A stretch of DNA of 64,000 nt from Butyricimonas faecihominis. Its GTDB lineage: Bacteria > Bacteroidota > Bacteroidia > Bacteroidales > Marinifilaceae. Shown here in pieces: positions 1-7,241 of the stretch. The notes below the pieces were generated by a model. That model made no database searches and had not been told where the DNA came from. It saw only the letters and a list, made by a program, of their open reading frames with translations. How positions within the stretch are numbered: position 1 is the stretch's first letter; every line of letters starts with the position of its first letter. The DNA lies in assembly GCF_033096445.1 (NCBI RefSeq), contig NZ_AP028155.1, positions 3,291,880 to 3,355,879 of the forward strand. The letters are read 5' to 3'. Position numbers and translations under genes: made by a program.

Positions 1-153
1 CACAATATTCACCTTAAAGACCGCATCCACGGGTACCGCCTGCAAAGTATCAAACCTCCCCACCTTTCGGAAAATCCCGAACCACACGATCAGGCCGACT
101 ACCACAAACAGGCCCAAAACAACAATTATCTTTCTTTTCGTACTTTTTTTCAT
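1..153 (-). CDS. N-terminus of a membrane-anchored protein, cut by the window edge
   Basis: An open frame of 51 codons reads from an ATG at 153 off the left edge without a stop. It begins with a basic stretch (MKKSTKRK), then a hydrophobic helix of about 17 residues (IIVVLGLFVVVGLIVWFGIF), so the product is a membrane-anchored or signal-anchor protein facing the periplasm. After the helix comes a short soluble start ending VPVDAVFKV. Too little is visible to assign a family. It is divergent from the chromate transporter genes, with about 170 bases between them. Confidence 0.6.
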   Translation of the reverse strand, partial: MKKSTKRKIIVVLGLFVVVGLIVWFGIFRKVGRFDTLQAVPVDAVFKVNIV

Positions 154-291
154 ACATGAATCATCAAGTTCGTATATTCTTCACCAGAGCCTGTACAAAG
201 GCTTGAACTCTCATTCCAAAAATCAACAAGGTTTTAACGCATCTGCACTGTTTTCAACACTACAATATTAAGAATTTTAGTCGGGAAATCG

Positions 292-299
292 TATCTTTG
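292..299 (+). promoter_or_regulatory. -7 promoter element for the chromate transporter pair
   Basis: TATCTTTG matches the Bacteroidota -7 consensus TAnnTTTG and lies 23 bases ahead of the ATG at 323. No clear TTTG -33 box is visible 19-21 bases upstream. Confidence 0.55.
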
Positions 300-322
300 C
301 CACTGATATATAACGCAAAATT

Positions 323-862
323 ATGGCTTCATACTGGCAAATATTTATCTCGTTTTTCAAGATCGGTTCTTTCACGCTAGGAGGTGGTTACGCGATGATA
401 CCACTCATCCAACAAGAAGTCGTGGATAAAAAAGGTTGGCTAAAAGAGAGCGAATTCGTGGAGATGATGGCAATAGCCCAATCCGCCCCCGGACCGATTG
501 CACTGAACACGGCCATTTTCGTGGGTTACAAGGCACGAGGAATTAAAGGGGTCATTTTTTCCAGCCTCGGAACCATCCTCCCCTCTTTCATCGTAATCCT
601 GTTAATCGCCATCATTTTCACGGATTTCAAAAACAACCCCGGAGTAGAACGAGTATTCAAAGGCATCCGCCCGGCAGTCGTGGCCCTCATCGCCGCTCCT
701 TTATACAAAATGGGTAAATCAGCAGGTGTTACCCGTAAAACCATCATTTTCCCGGTCGTTGCCGCCCTCCTCGTCTGGTTACTCAACCTCTCGCCCATAT
801 ATATCATCATCGCCGCCATCCTAGGTGGCTTGCTCTACGGCAAGATCACCCACAAACTCTAA
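323..862 (+). CDS. chrA: Chromate transporter, first half of a split pair
   Basis: Short-chain CHR family membrane protein (179 residues). In this family two half-length proteins together form the antiporter that expels chromate across the inner membrane; many gut homologues are of unknown substrate. The N-terminal family signature FFKIGSFTLGGGYAMIP is at residues 12-28, followed by AIAQSAPGPIALNTA at about residue 51, and several hydrophobic segments fill the C-terminal half. The next gene, starting 62 bases downstream, is the matching second half, so the two are probably one transcription unit. The assignment to the family is firm; chromate as natural substrate is not. Confidence 0.88.
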   Translation: MASYWQIFISFFKIGSFTLGGGYAMIPLIQQEVVDKKGWLKESEFVEMMAIAQSAPGPIALNTAIFVGYKARGIKGVIFSSLGTILPSFIVILLIAIIFTDFKNNPGVERVFKGIRPAVVALIAAPLYKMGKSAGVTRKTIIFPVVAALLVWLLNLSPIYIIIAAILGGLLYGKITHKL

Positions 863-883
863 AAATGTCATGAAACAAAGTCC

Positions 884-920
884 GTTCTCCATTTTCAATT
901 TTCAATTCTCAATTTTCAAT
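884..920. repeat. Short TTTTCAATT-type simple repeat
   Basis: The spacer between the two chromate transporter genes holds four imperfect copies of TTTTCAATT running up to the start codon region. The same unit, in the opposite orientation, forms a cleaner tandem at 31921-31951 between tsaC and tsaB. It looks like slippage-prone intergenic sequence; no function is evident. Confidence 0.5.
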
Positions 921-924
921 TAAC

Positions 925-1461
925 ATGTCAGAACTTGATCTCTATATCAGCCTCTTCATCACCTTCTTCAAAATCGGTCTATTCGGTTTCGGGGGCGGTT
1001 ACGCCATGCTCTCGTTGATACAACATGACGTCGTGGAAACCCACAACTGGATCAGCGTGGCCGACTTCACGGACATCGTGGCCATTTCGCAAAGCACGCC
1101 CGGCCCCATCGCCTTCAACACCGCCACCTACATCGGCTACACGGCAACAGGTAGCATCTGGGGATCAGCCATCTGCACAATAGCCGTCAGTCTTCCCTCC
1201 CTGATCATCATGATCACGATCTCCAAGTTCTTTTTCATGTTCCGGGACAACAAATACGTGGAAATGGCCATGCAAGGTTTAAAAATCACTGTTTTAGGAC
1301 TTATCGGGGCAGCAGCGTTGTTATTGATGAACAAACAAAACTTCGTGGACTACAAAAGCTATATAATCTTCGCCATAGCCTTCATCGCCACCTTCAAATT
1401 CAAAATGGACCCGATACTCATGATCATAGCGGCAGGAGTGGCCGGGTACATTCTTTATTAG
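925..1461 (+). CDS. chrA: Chromate transporter, second half of a split pair
   Basis: Second short-chain CHR protein (178 residues), paralogous to the preceding gene: FFKIGLFGFGGGYAML at residues 15-30 and AISQSTPGPIAFNTATYIGY at about residue 54 align with the same motifs upstream. Hydrophobic segments predict an inner-membrane protein. The usual model is that the two halves assemble in opposite orientation. The stop codon is only a few bases before a MITE-like repeat, which therefore occupies the 3' region of this unit. Confidence 0.88.
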   Translation: MSELDLYISLFITFFKIGLFGFGGGYAMLSLIQHDVVETHNWISVADFTDIVAISQSTPGPIAFNTATYIGYTATGSIWGSAICTIAVSLPSLIIMITISKFFFMFRDNKYVEMAMQGLKITVLGLIGAAALLLMNKQNFVDYKSYIIFAIAFIATFKFKMDPILMIIAAGVAGYILY

Positions 1462-1465
1462 AAGC

Positions 1466-1647
1466 TATCCCAAAAGTCATTTTATTTCAAAAAACTCCTC
1501 CGTCTGCTTCGCAGCCACCTCCTCTATAAACAGAGGAGGAGCTGGTGTCTCTCCCAGAATATAGGGAGTATTTCAGCTCTCCCTCTGTTCATAGAGGGAG
1601 TACCCCGAAGGGGGGAGGGAGTTTGAAAAATGACTTTTGGACATTCC
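1466..1647. repeat. MITE-like element, copy 1
   Basis: A roughly 180-bp element with imperfect terminal inverted repeats: left end CCCAAAAGTCATTTT, right end AAAAATGACTTTTGG (complement CCAAAAGTCATTTTT). Inside are two hairpins, CCTCCTCTATAAACAGAGGAGG and CTCCCTCTGTTCATAGAGGGAG, then TACCCCGAAGGGGGGAGGG. It has no coding capacity. Related copies lie at 23017-23206 and 53571-53850. The structure fits a non-autonomous mobile element; no transposase is in this window. Confidence 0.75.
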
Positions 1648-1704
1648 CGTTACGAGCTACAAGTTAAGCTTACGGCTTTGCAAATTACAAGTGGAAATTC
1701 AAAC

Positions 1705-1728
1705 AAAAAAAACCGCCGATCGGCGGTT
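1705..1728 (-). terminator. Rho-independent terminator of trxA
   Basis: A perfect palindrome AACCGCCGATCGGCGGTT (1711-1728) lies directly downstream of the trxA stop and is followed, on the minus strand, by a T-run (the A-run at 1704-1712 on the plus strand). This is the textbook layout of an intrinsic terminator. Confidence 0.85.
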
Positions 1729-1735
1729 TAATATT

Positions 1736-2050
1736 TTAAAGCAGTGCATTGATTTTAGAAACCAAAGTCGTCTTAGGTACTGCACCTACTTGTTTGTCAG
1801 CAACCTCGCCATTCTTAAAGAAAAGAATTGTCGGGATGTTACGAATACCATACTTAGCAGCAGCAGAACCTTCATCCACGTTCACTTTAGCAACCACTAA
1901 CTTACCTTCGAACTCTTTAGAGATCTCTTCCACGATGGGTAACATCATTTTACATGGTCCACACCATTCTGCCCAGAAATCTACAAGAACAGGAACTTCT
2001 GCTTTTAGCACAACTTCCTCGAAATTTGAATCATTAACTGCAATAGCCAT
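1736..2050 (-). CDS. trxA: Thioredoxin
   Basis: Small cytoplasmic disulfide reductase that recycles oxidised protein thiols with electrons from thioredoxin reductase. The active site WCGPCK and the cis-proline loop IRNIPTILFF are both present and the length (104 residues from the chosen start) is normal. An ATG at 2083 would add eleven residues, but the family begins near MAIAVND, so the start at 2050 is preferred. It lies downstream of dnaE on the same strand, separated by interleaved inverted repeats, and ends at a strong terminator. Confidence 0.93.
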   Translation of the reverse strand: MAIAVNDSNFEEVVLKAEVPVLVDFWAEWCGPCKMMLPIVEEISKEFEGKLVVAKVNVDEGSAAAKYGIRNIPTILFFKNGEVADKQVGAVPKTTLVSKINALL

Positions 2051-2087
2051 ACTTCTATCTTTAAAGTTTATAATAATATTCATGCTA

Positions 2088-2134
2088 AAAGCGTTGGATT
2101 AAGTTCCGCCATGATCCAACGCTTTGACATGGCG
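2088..2134 (-). promoter_or_regulatory. Interleaved inverted repeats between dnaE and trxA (attenuator-like)
   Basis: On the minus strand the order is arm A1 (CGCCATG, 2134-2128), B1 (AAAGCGTTGGAT, 2125-2114), A2 (CATGGCG, 2113-2107), B2 (ATCCAACGCTTTT, 2099-2087). A1 pairs with A2 and B1 with B2, so the two hairpins exclude each other or form a pseudoknot. The B hairpin (12 bp) ends in TTTT and could terminate dnaE transcripts. The pairing is seen directly; control of trxA by switching is inference. Confidence 0.5.
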
Positions 2135-2137
2135 AAA

Positions 2138-5100
2138 TTAATTAATTTTCATTTTAATAGCATCATTATTTTCAAAATATTCATATAATTCTCTCGAACG
2201 CCCTATCTTACAGGTTCTTGAAAACATCTTTACCCGGTGTCCCGTCCCGTCATACAAAATAAAATTCAACGGGAGATCACCCTTCTCGTTCACGAACTGG
2301 TTATGTATCTCCAACACAAGCTCGTGTGTCAGCTTTTCCACGTCCACCTGCAACGTGATCGAGCGAATCAGGTTCTCGCTGATAACGCTCAGCAAATCCA
2401 TGCTCTGCACGTTAAAAGTCAGCTCTCCGGCCCCGCCCCACTTCTTTTCCTGCACTCTACCCTTGATGTAGATGGACGTCTCCAGAATAAAATAATTCCG
2501 GAACTTGATATAGTCCTCCCCGAAGAAAGGTAACTCGTAAGAACCCGTGAAATCCTCGATTGTCAAAATACCAAAATCATTCCCTTTCTTCGTCTTCCCC
2601 TCTCGCATGGCAACAATAATTCCCGCAATCGTCACGTCCCGGTCTTTGTAAGAACTCAAATCACTGCTCAGACTCTCCAAAGGAGTACAAATCGCCTTGA
2701 TCTCTAACTTATACGAATCCAACGGGTGAGAAGTTAGGTATATACCGATCAATTCCTTCTCTTTACGCGCCTTCTCCACGTCCGTCCAAGGTTCACACAA
2801 AGGAATGGTAGGCTTTTTCACGTCATATTCATCCATCCCCCCAAACAGCGTCGCCTGCATCATCAAACTATCCTGTTGCTTTTTCTGCCCGTAATTCACC
2901 AGATTTTCAAGAAATGTCGTGTGACCGTCAGGCATATAGAAATACTGCGCCCGATCCAACCCGAAACTATCCAACCCTCCCGCGGTAATCAGATTTTCCA
3001 ACGTCTTCTTGTTCACCGTCTTGTAATCCAAACGCTCGAAGAAATCGAAAAGATCTTTGTACCCCCCGTTAGCATTCCGTTCCCGGATAATCGAGTGTAC
3101 GGCAGCCTCGCCAACTCCCTTGATTCCGGCCATCCCGAAACGAATATCTCCCTTGTGGTTCACCGTGAAATCATCATCCGACTCGTTCACATCCGGAGCC
3201 AGCACGCTCAACCCCATTCGCTTACACTCGTCCATGAAAACCGTAACCTTCTCAATCTGTGACAAGTTACAACTCAAGTTGGCCGCCATAAACTCGGCAG
3301 GATAATGAGCTTTCAAAAATCCCGTCTGGTAAGCAATATAAGCGTAGCAAACCGAATGCGATTTGTTGAACGCGTACGATGCAAATGCCTCCCAGTCTCC
3401 CCAAATCTTATCAACCAACGGGTTGACCTCCTTCCCCATCTCCTTGCATCCCTTCACGAACTCCTCGTTTTTATTACACCCCTCGATGAACTGCGTCTTC
3501 AACTGGTTCATCGTGTCAATCTGTTTCTTACCCATTGCCTTACGAAGAGTATCCGACATACCCCGGGTAAAATTACCCAATGCGCGGGACTGTAACATCA
3601 CCTGCTCTTGGTAAACGGTAATACCATACGTGTCCTTCAAGTAAGGCTCCATCATCGGGTGATCGTACTCGATAGGAGCCTCCCCGTGCTTACGCTTGAT
3701 AAAATCCGGGATATACTCCATAGGCCCGGGACGATACAAGGCATTCATGGCCACCAAATCCTCAAAACGGTTCGGCTTCAACGCCCTCAAATGCTTTTTC
3801 ATTCCCGGCGACTCAAACTGGAACAGACCGGTAGTCTCCCCTCTTGAAAACAATTCGAATGTCTCTTTATCCTCCAACGAAATCGCATCCACGTCCAGTG
3901 TCTCGTGGCGGGATTTCTTTATATTATCCAAACAGGTTTTTATAATCGAAAGCGTTCTCAATCCCAGAAAGTCCATCTTGATCAACCCGATCGGCTCCAC
4001 GAAGTGACCGTCATATTGAGTCGTCATCAAACTTTCCCCTTCCGTCGGCATAATCGGGATATGTTCCGTCAACGGGTCACGACTGATCAAGATACCACAA
4101 GCGTGTACCCCCGTCTGCCGCACGGAGCCTTCCAAAATTTCCGCCAAATGAAGCGTTTTTGCTACCAGCGGGTTCGAGGACTCCCGTTCTTTTTCCAAAT
4201 CAGGATTCTCCTTGTAAGCCTTCTTCAACGTGATTTTCGGGGTTTCCGGCACCATCTTGGCCAACCGGTTTGCCTCCGACAAATCCAACTTCAGCACCCG
4301 TGCCACGTCCTTAATCGCCATCTTGGCAGCCATACTACCGAAAGTCACGATGTGCGACACCTTATCCGCCCCGTATTTCTGTGTAACCCACTCCAACACC
4401 CGCTGACGCCCGTCATCATCAAAGTCAACGTCAATATCCGGTAGCGAGATACGATCGGGATTCAAAAAACGCTCGAACAGCAAATCATACTTCACCGGAT
4501 CAATATTCGTGATACCCAGACTATACGCCACGGCACTTCCCGCGGCAGAACCACGCCCCGGTCCCACGATCACCCCCATATCACGAGCCGCCTGAATAAA
4601 ATCCTGCACGATCAAGAAGTACCCCGGGAAACCCATCGTCTTCATGATATGCAACTCGAAAATCAAACGTTCCATAATATCCGGTGGAATATTCTCACCA
4701 TATCGCCGCACGGCTCCCTTCATCGCCAACTCCTTCAAATAATCTGCCTCCAACTTAATACGGTAAAGTCGATCATATCCCCCCAACTTCTTCACTTTCT
4801 TTTGAGCATCCTCCTCGCTCATAACGACCTCACCTTTCTCATTACGGGTAAACTCGTTGAACAAATCCTCTTCCGTGTATTTCTTCCGGTACTCTTCCTC
4901 CGTACCGATCTCCGGCGGGATCGGGAAAACCGGCATCAACGGGTCGGAATCCAGTTTATAATCTTCAACTTTATCAACAATCTCCTGTGTATTCTCGATT
5001 ACCTGTGGAATATCCTTGAACAACTCTTCCATCTCGGCCGTTGTCTTGAACCACTCCTGCCGCGTGTACCGCATCCGGTTGGGATCATCCAAATCCTTGC

Positions 5101-5803
5101 GTGTATTCAGACAGATCAACAAGTCATGCGCCTCCGCATCCTCCGCATTCAGAAAATGCACATCGTTCGTGGCAATCACCTTGATCCCCAACTTCTCGCC
5201 CATACGCAGAATCTCCGTGTTACACCTCACCTGATTATCGTAAACCTCCGCTCTCTCCTTGGCTGATTCTGCCGGATGCCTCATCACCTCCAGGTAATAA
5301 TCCTCCCCCACCAAATTCTTGTACCACAAGGCAGCCGCTTCCGCCCCCTCGATATCCCCGGCCATAATCTTCTGGCAAATCTCACCTCCCAAACAAGCCG
5401 ACGAAATAATCAACCCCTCGTGATGCTTCTCCAGCAAAGCCTTATCAATACGCGGACGATAATAATACCCGTCCACAAACGCCGCAGAACAAAGCTTGAT
5501 CAAATTCAAATACCCTTTCAGATTCTTGGCCAGGATTATCAAATGCTCTCCCGAACGGTCCACCGGTTTCTCCTTGTTATACAAAGACACCCGGGCCACG
5601 TAGGCCTCCACCCCCAAAATAGGTTTTATCCCCTTTTTGCGACAAGTATCGTAGAATAATTTTATCCCGAACATATTCCCGTGATCCGTCAACGAAATTG
5701 CCTTCATTCCGTCGGCAATCGCCTTCTCCACCAAACCGGGCACACTCGCCGCCCCGTCGAGAATAGAATACTGAGAATGTACATGAAAATGCGTAAATGC
5801 CAT
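2138..5803 (-). CDS. dnaE: DNA polymerase III alpha subunit
   Basis: Catalytic subunit of the replicative polymerase, 1221 residues, a normal length for DnaE. The N-terminal PHP domain opens with THFHVHSQYSILDGA. The palm catalytic aspartates are in PDIDVDFDDDGR at about residue 455, after GPGRGSAAGSAVAYSLG. The finger region includes YRPGPMEYIPDFIKRKHG, and a C-terminal OB fold begins near VTIAGIIVAMREGKTKKG. A -7 element is seen upstream at 5849-5856. Downstream are the interleaved hairpins and trxA. Nothing looks damaged. Confidence 0.97.
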   Translation of the reverse strand: MAFTHFHVHSQYSILDGAASVPGLVEKAIADGMKAISLTDHGNMFGIKLFYDTCRKKGIKPILGVEAYVARVSLYNKEKPVDRSGEHLIILAKNLKGYLNLIKLCSAAFVDGYYYRPRIDKALLEKHHEGLIISSACLGGEICQKIMAGDIEGAEAAALWYKNLVGEDYYLEVMRHPAESAKERAEVYDNQVRCNTEILRMGEKLGIKVIATNDVHFLNAEDAEAHDLLICLNTRKDLDDPNRMRYTRQEWFKTTAEMEELFKDIPQVIENTQEIVDKVEDYKLDSDPLMPVFPIPPEIGTEEEYRKKYTEEDLFNEFTRNEKGEVVMSEEDAQKKVKKLGGYDRLYRIKLEADYLKELAMKGAVRRYGENIPPDIMERLIFELHIMKTMGFPGYFLIVQDFIQAARDMGVIVGPGRGSAAGSAVAYSLGITNIDPVKYDLLFERFLNPDRISLPDIDVDFDDDGRQRVLEWVTQKYGADKVSHIVTFGSMAAKMAIKDVARVLKLDLSEANRLAKMVPETPKITLKKAYKENPDLEKERESSNPLVAKTLHLAEILEGSVRQTGVHACGILISRDPLTEHIPIMPTEGESLMTTQYDGHFVEPIGLIKMDFLGLRTLSIIKTCLDNIKKSRHETLDVDAISLEDKETFELFSRGETTGLFQFESPGMKKHLRALKPNRFEDLVAMNALYRPGPMEYIPDFIKRKHGEAPIEYDHPMMEPYLKDTYGITVYQEQVMLQSRALGNFTRGMSDTLRKAMGKKQIDTMNQLKTQFIEGCNKNEEFVKGCKEMGKEVNPLVDKIWGDWEAFASYAFNKSHSVCYAYIAYQTGFLKAHYPAEFMAANLSCNLSQIEKVTVFMDECKRMGLSVLAPDVNESDDDFTVNHKGDIRFGMAGIKGVGEAAVHSIIRERNANGGYKDLFDFFERLDYKTVNKKTLENLITAGGLDSFGLDRAQYFYMPDGHTTFLENLVNYGQKKQQDSLMMQATLFGGMDEYDVKKPTIPLCEPWTDVEKARKEKELIGIYLTSHPLDSYKLEIKAICTPLESLSSDLSSYKDRDVTIAGIIVAMREGKTKKGNDFGILTIEDFTGSYELPFFGEDYIKFRNYFILETSIYIKGRVQEKKWGGAGELTFNVQSMDLLSVISENLIRSITLQVDVEKLTHELVLEIHNQFVNEKGDLPLNFILYDGTGHRVKMFSRTCKIGRSRELYEYFENNDAIKMKIN

Positions 5804-5848
5804 ATATACACTTAATTAAATATTAACACACCCCTAAAAGGCATATCA

Positions 5849-5856
5849 CAAATTTA
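5849..5856 (-). promoter_or_regulatory. -7 promoter element for dnaE
   Basis: On the minus strand TAAATTTG matches TAnnTTTG, 45 bases upstream of the dnaE start. No good -33 box is visible. Confidence 0.4.
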
Positions 5857-5892
5857 GCCAAAAATCCCGACACTACCACCCCGTATAATACA

Positions 5893-5934
5893 AACAATTC
5901 TAAAAAGCGGTATATTTCCCGTTAAACCGGAAAC
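5893..5934. repeat. 42-bp direct repeat, left copy, flanking the DUF1016 gene
   Basis: Identical over 42 bases to 7200-7241 and still similar for about ten more bases. The right copy is the real 3' end and stop codon of the PagL-like gene; this left copy is an isolated duplicate of that end in the dnaE upstream region. The 1307-bp offset contains the DUF1016 gene only, so this looks like the scar of an insertion that restored the target gene's 3' end. Confidence 0.8.
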
Positions 5935-5944
5935 TAATCCCCAA

Positions 5945-7078
5945 CTACAACAATTTTTTCAATTCTTCCATGTCAGGTAACGCCTGTTTCAACCTTTCAG
6001 GCATATCATCAGAAGTTTTATAGGTGACCACTCCCATCGGTTTATCATAATCTTGAATCACATATTCTACATACTTCTTATCTGCACTTTTACAAAGTAC
6101 TATCCCAATAGATGGATTTTCGTGTGGTTTACGCATTTGATCATCAACAAGGCGTAAATAGGTACATAGTTGCCCTAAATACGAAGACTTAAACGCCCCT
6201 TTTTTCAGTTCTATCACGACCAATGCATTGAGTTCCCGATTAAAAAATATCAAATCAGGAAAATGTTCTACACCAAACACTTCCAACTTATATTGATTAC
6301 CAACAAATGCAAAATCACGCCCAAAAGTCATGATAAATTTTTTAATATTATGCACAATTTCCCGCTCTACCACTCGTTCATCAATATCCTCCTTGTCTCG
6401 TTCCCCAAGTTCTTCCACATTAATAAAGTCTAGCAAATATTCATCTTTGAACATTTCAATAGTCTTCAATGATTGTCGAACATCCGGAATAGTTTGAATG
6501 AAATTATGTGCCAATTCTCCCTTATGATGAAACAAGTCATCCGCAATCTTTGCCGTCAAAACCTCTTTACTCCACTTATTTACCACAGCTTGGCGAATAT
6601 AAAACAAACGCTCTGTAAGCGTTTGAACCTTACGGACAATGATCATGTGGTGTGTAAAACCAAGAGACAAAAATACGGACAAATCAAAAACTTCTCCATC
6701 AATATCTTTATTTCCCACCAATTGAAAAGTATCAATTTCGCTAATTGTAGTTAGCGATTTGTCATTTTCCACTTCGCTAACCGCGGTTAGCGATTTCAAC
6801 TGCCCACTCCAACTTTCATAAAACTGGCGCATAAATTTGATATTAGCAGCAGAAAAACCTCGCAACCCCGGTAATTCCTTCTGTAATTGCTGACTAATCG
6901 TCTCAATAGCACCCGTTCCCCAAAATCCATCACGAGAATTTTCTGAGACATATTGTCCTACACCATAATACAAAGAAAGTTGCTCTTTATTCACAGAAGA
7001 AATAGCACGATACTGACTACGCAATATCGCTCCTTTTATAGTTTTTACCGCCTCCGCATAATTATGACTTATATCCAT
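5945..7078 (-). CDS. DUF1016/YhcG-family PDDEXK nuclease
   Basis: Protein of 377 residues with the two-part architecture of this family: an N-terminal DUF1016 helical domain (LYYGVGQYVSENSRDGFWG near residue 32, then RGFSAANIKFMRQFYESW) and a C-terminal PD-(D/E)XK fold with PDLIFFN and VVIELKKG near residues 275-295. Family members are often near type I restriction or other defence genes, but the biochemical role is not well settled. Here the gene stands alone between dnaE and the PagL-like gene and is bracketed by 42-bp repeats (5893-5934, 7200-7241), pointing to acquisition as a single-gene cassette. Its linker contains a 12-residue tandem repeat. Confidence 0.85.
   Translation of the reverse strand: MDISHNYAEAVKTIKGAILRSQYRAISSVNKEQLSLYYGVGQYVSENSRDGFWGTGAIETISQQLQKELPGLRGFSAANIKFMRQFYESWSGQLKSLTAVSEVENDKSLTTISEIDTFQLVGNKDIDGEVFDLSVFLSLGFTHHMIIVRKVQTLTERLFYIRQAVVNKWSKEVLTAKIADDLFHHKGELAHNFIQTIPDVRQSLKTIEMFKDEYLLDFINVEELGERDKEDIDERVVEREIVHNIKKFIMTFGRDFAFVGNQYKLEVFGVEHFPDLIFFNRELNALVVIELKKGAFKSSYLGQLCTYLRLVDDQMRKPHENPSIGIVLCKSADKKYVEYVIQDYDKPMGVVTYKTSDDMPERLKQALPDMEELKKLL
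6737..6796 (-). repeat. In-frame 36-bp tandem repeat in the DUF1016 gene
   Basis: Two 24-bp near-copies (6737-6760 and 6773-6796) start 36 bp apart, encoding 12-residue units KSLTAVSEVEND and KSLTTISEIDTF in the linker between the two domains. Each copy is itself palindromic (GCTAACCGCGGTTAGC in one; GCTAATTGTAGTTAGC in the other). Confidence 0.75.
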
Positions 7079-7097
7079 TCGGCTCTCATTTTATTTA

Positions 7098-7105
7098 CAA
7101 AAGTA
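7098..7105 (-). promoter_or_regulatory. -7 promoter element for the DUF1016 gene
   Basis: Minus-strand TACTTTTG matches TAnnTTTG, 19 bases ahead of the start codon. It lies inside the segment bracketed by the 42-bp repeats, so the gene appears to carry its own promoter. Confidence 0.5.
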
Positions 7106-7199
7106 CAAAATAATGCCAGCCAAAAGGAAATCGGGCTGAAAAGATAATTATTTTCACCGTAATACATTTTCAACAACTTCTCAGTAATATTCTGGGAAT

Positions 7200-7241
7200 A
7201 ACAATTCTAAAAAGCGGTATATTTCCCGTTAAACCGGAAAC
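7200..7241. repeat. 42-bp direct repeat, right copy, 3' end of the PagL-like gene
   Basis: Matches 5893-5934 exactly over 42 bases. It encodes the last residues (RFNGKYTAF) and stop codon of the PagL-like protein, which makes it the original copy. Confidence 0.8.

Noticed and set aside
1466-1647. Repeat hairpins considered as part of a CRISPR array
   Set aside because: The repeats are not regularly spaced with unique spacers and the three copies are tens of kilobases apart; no cas genes occur.
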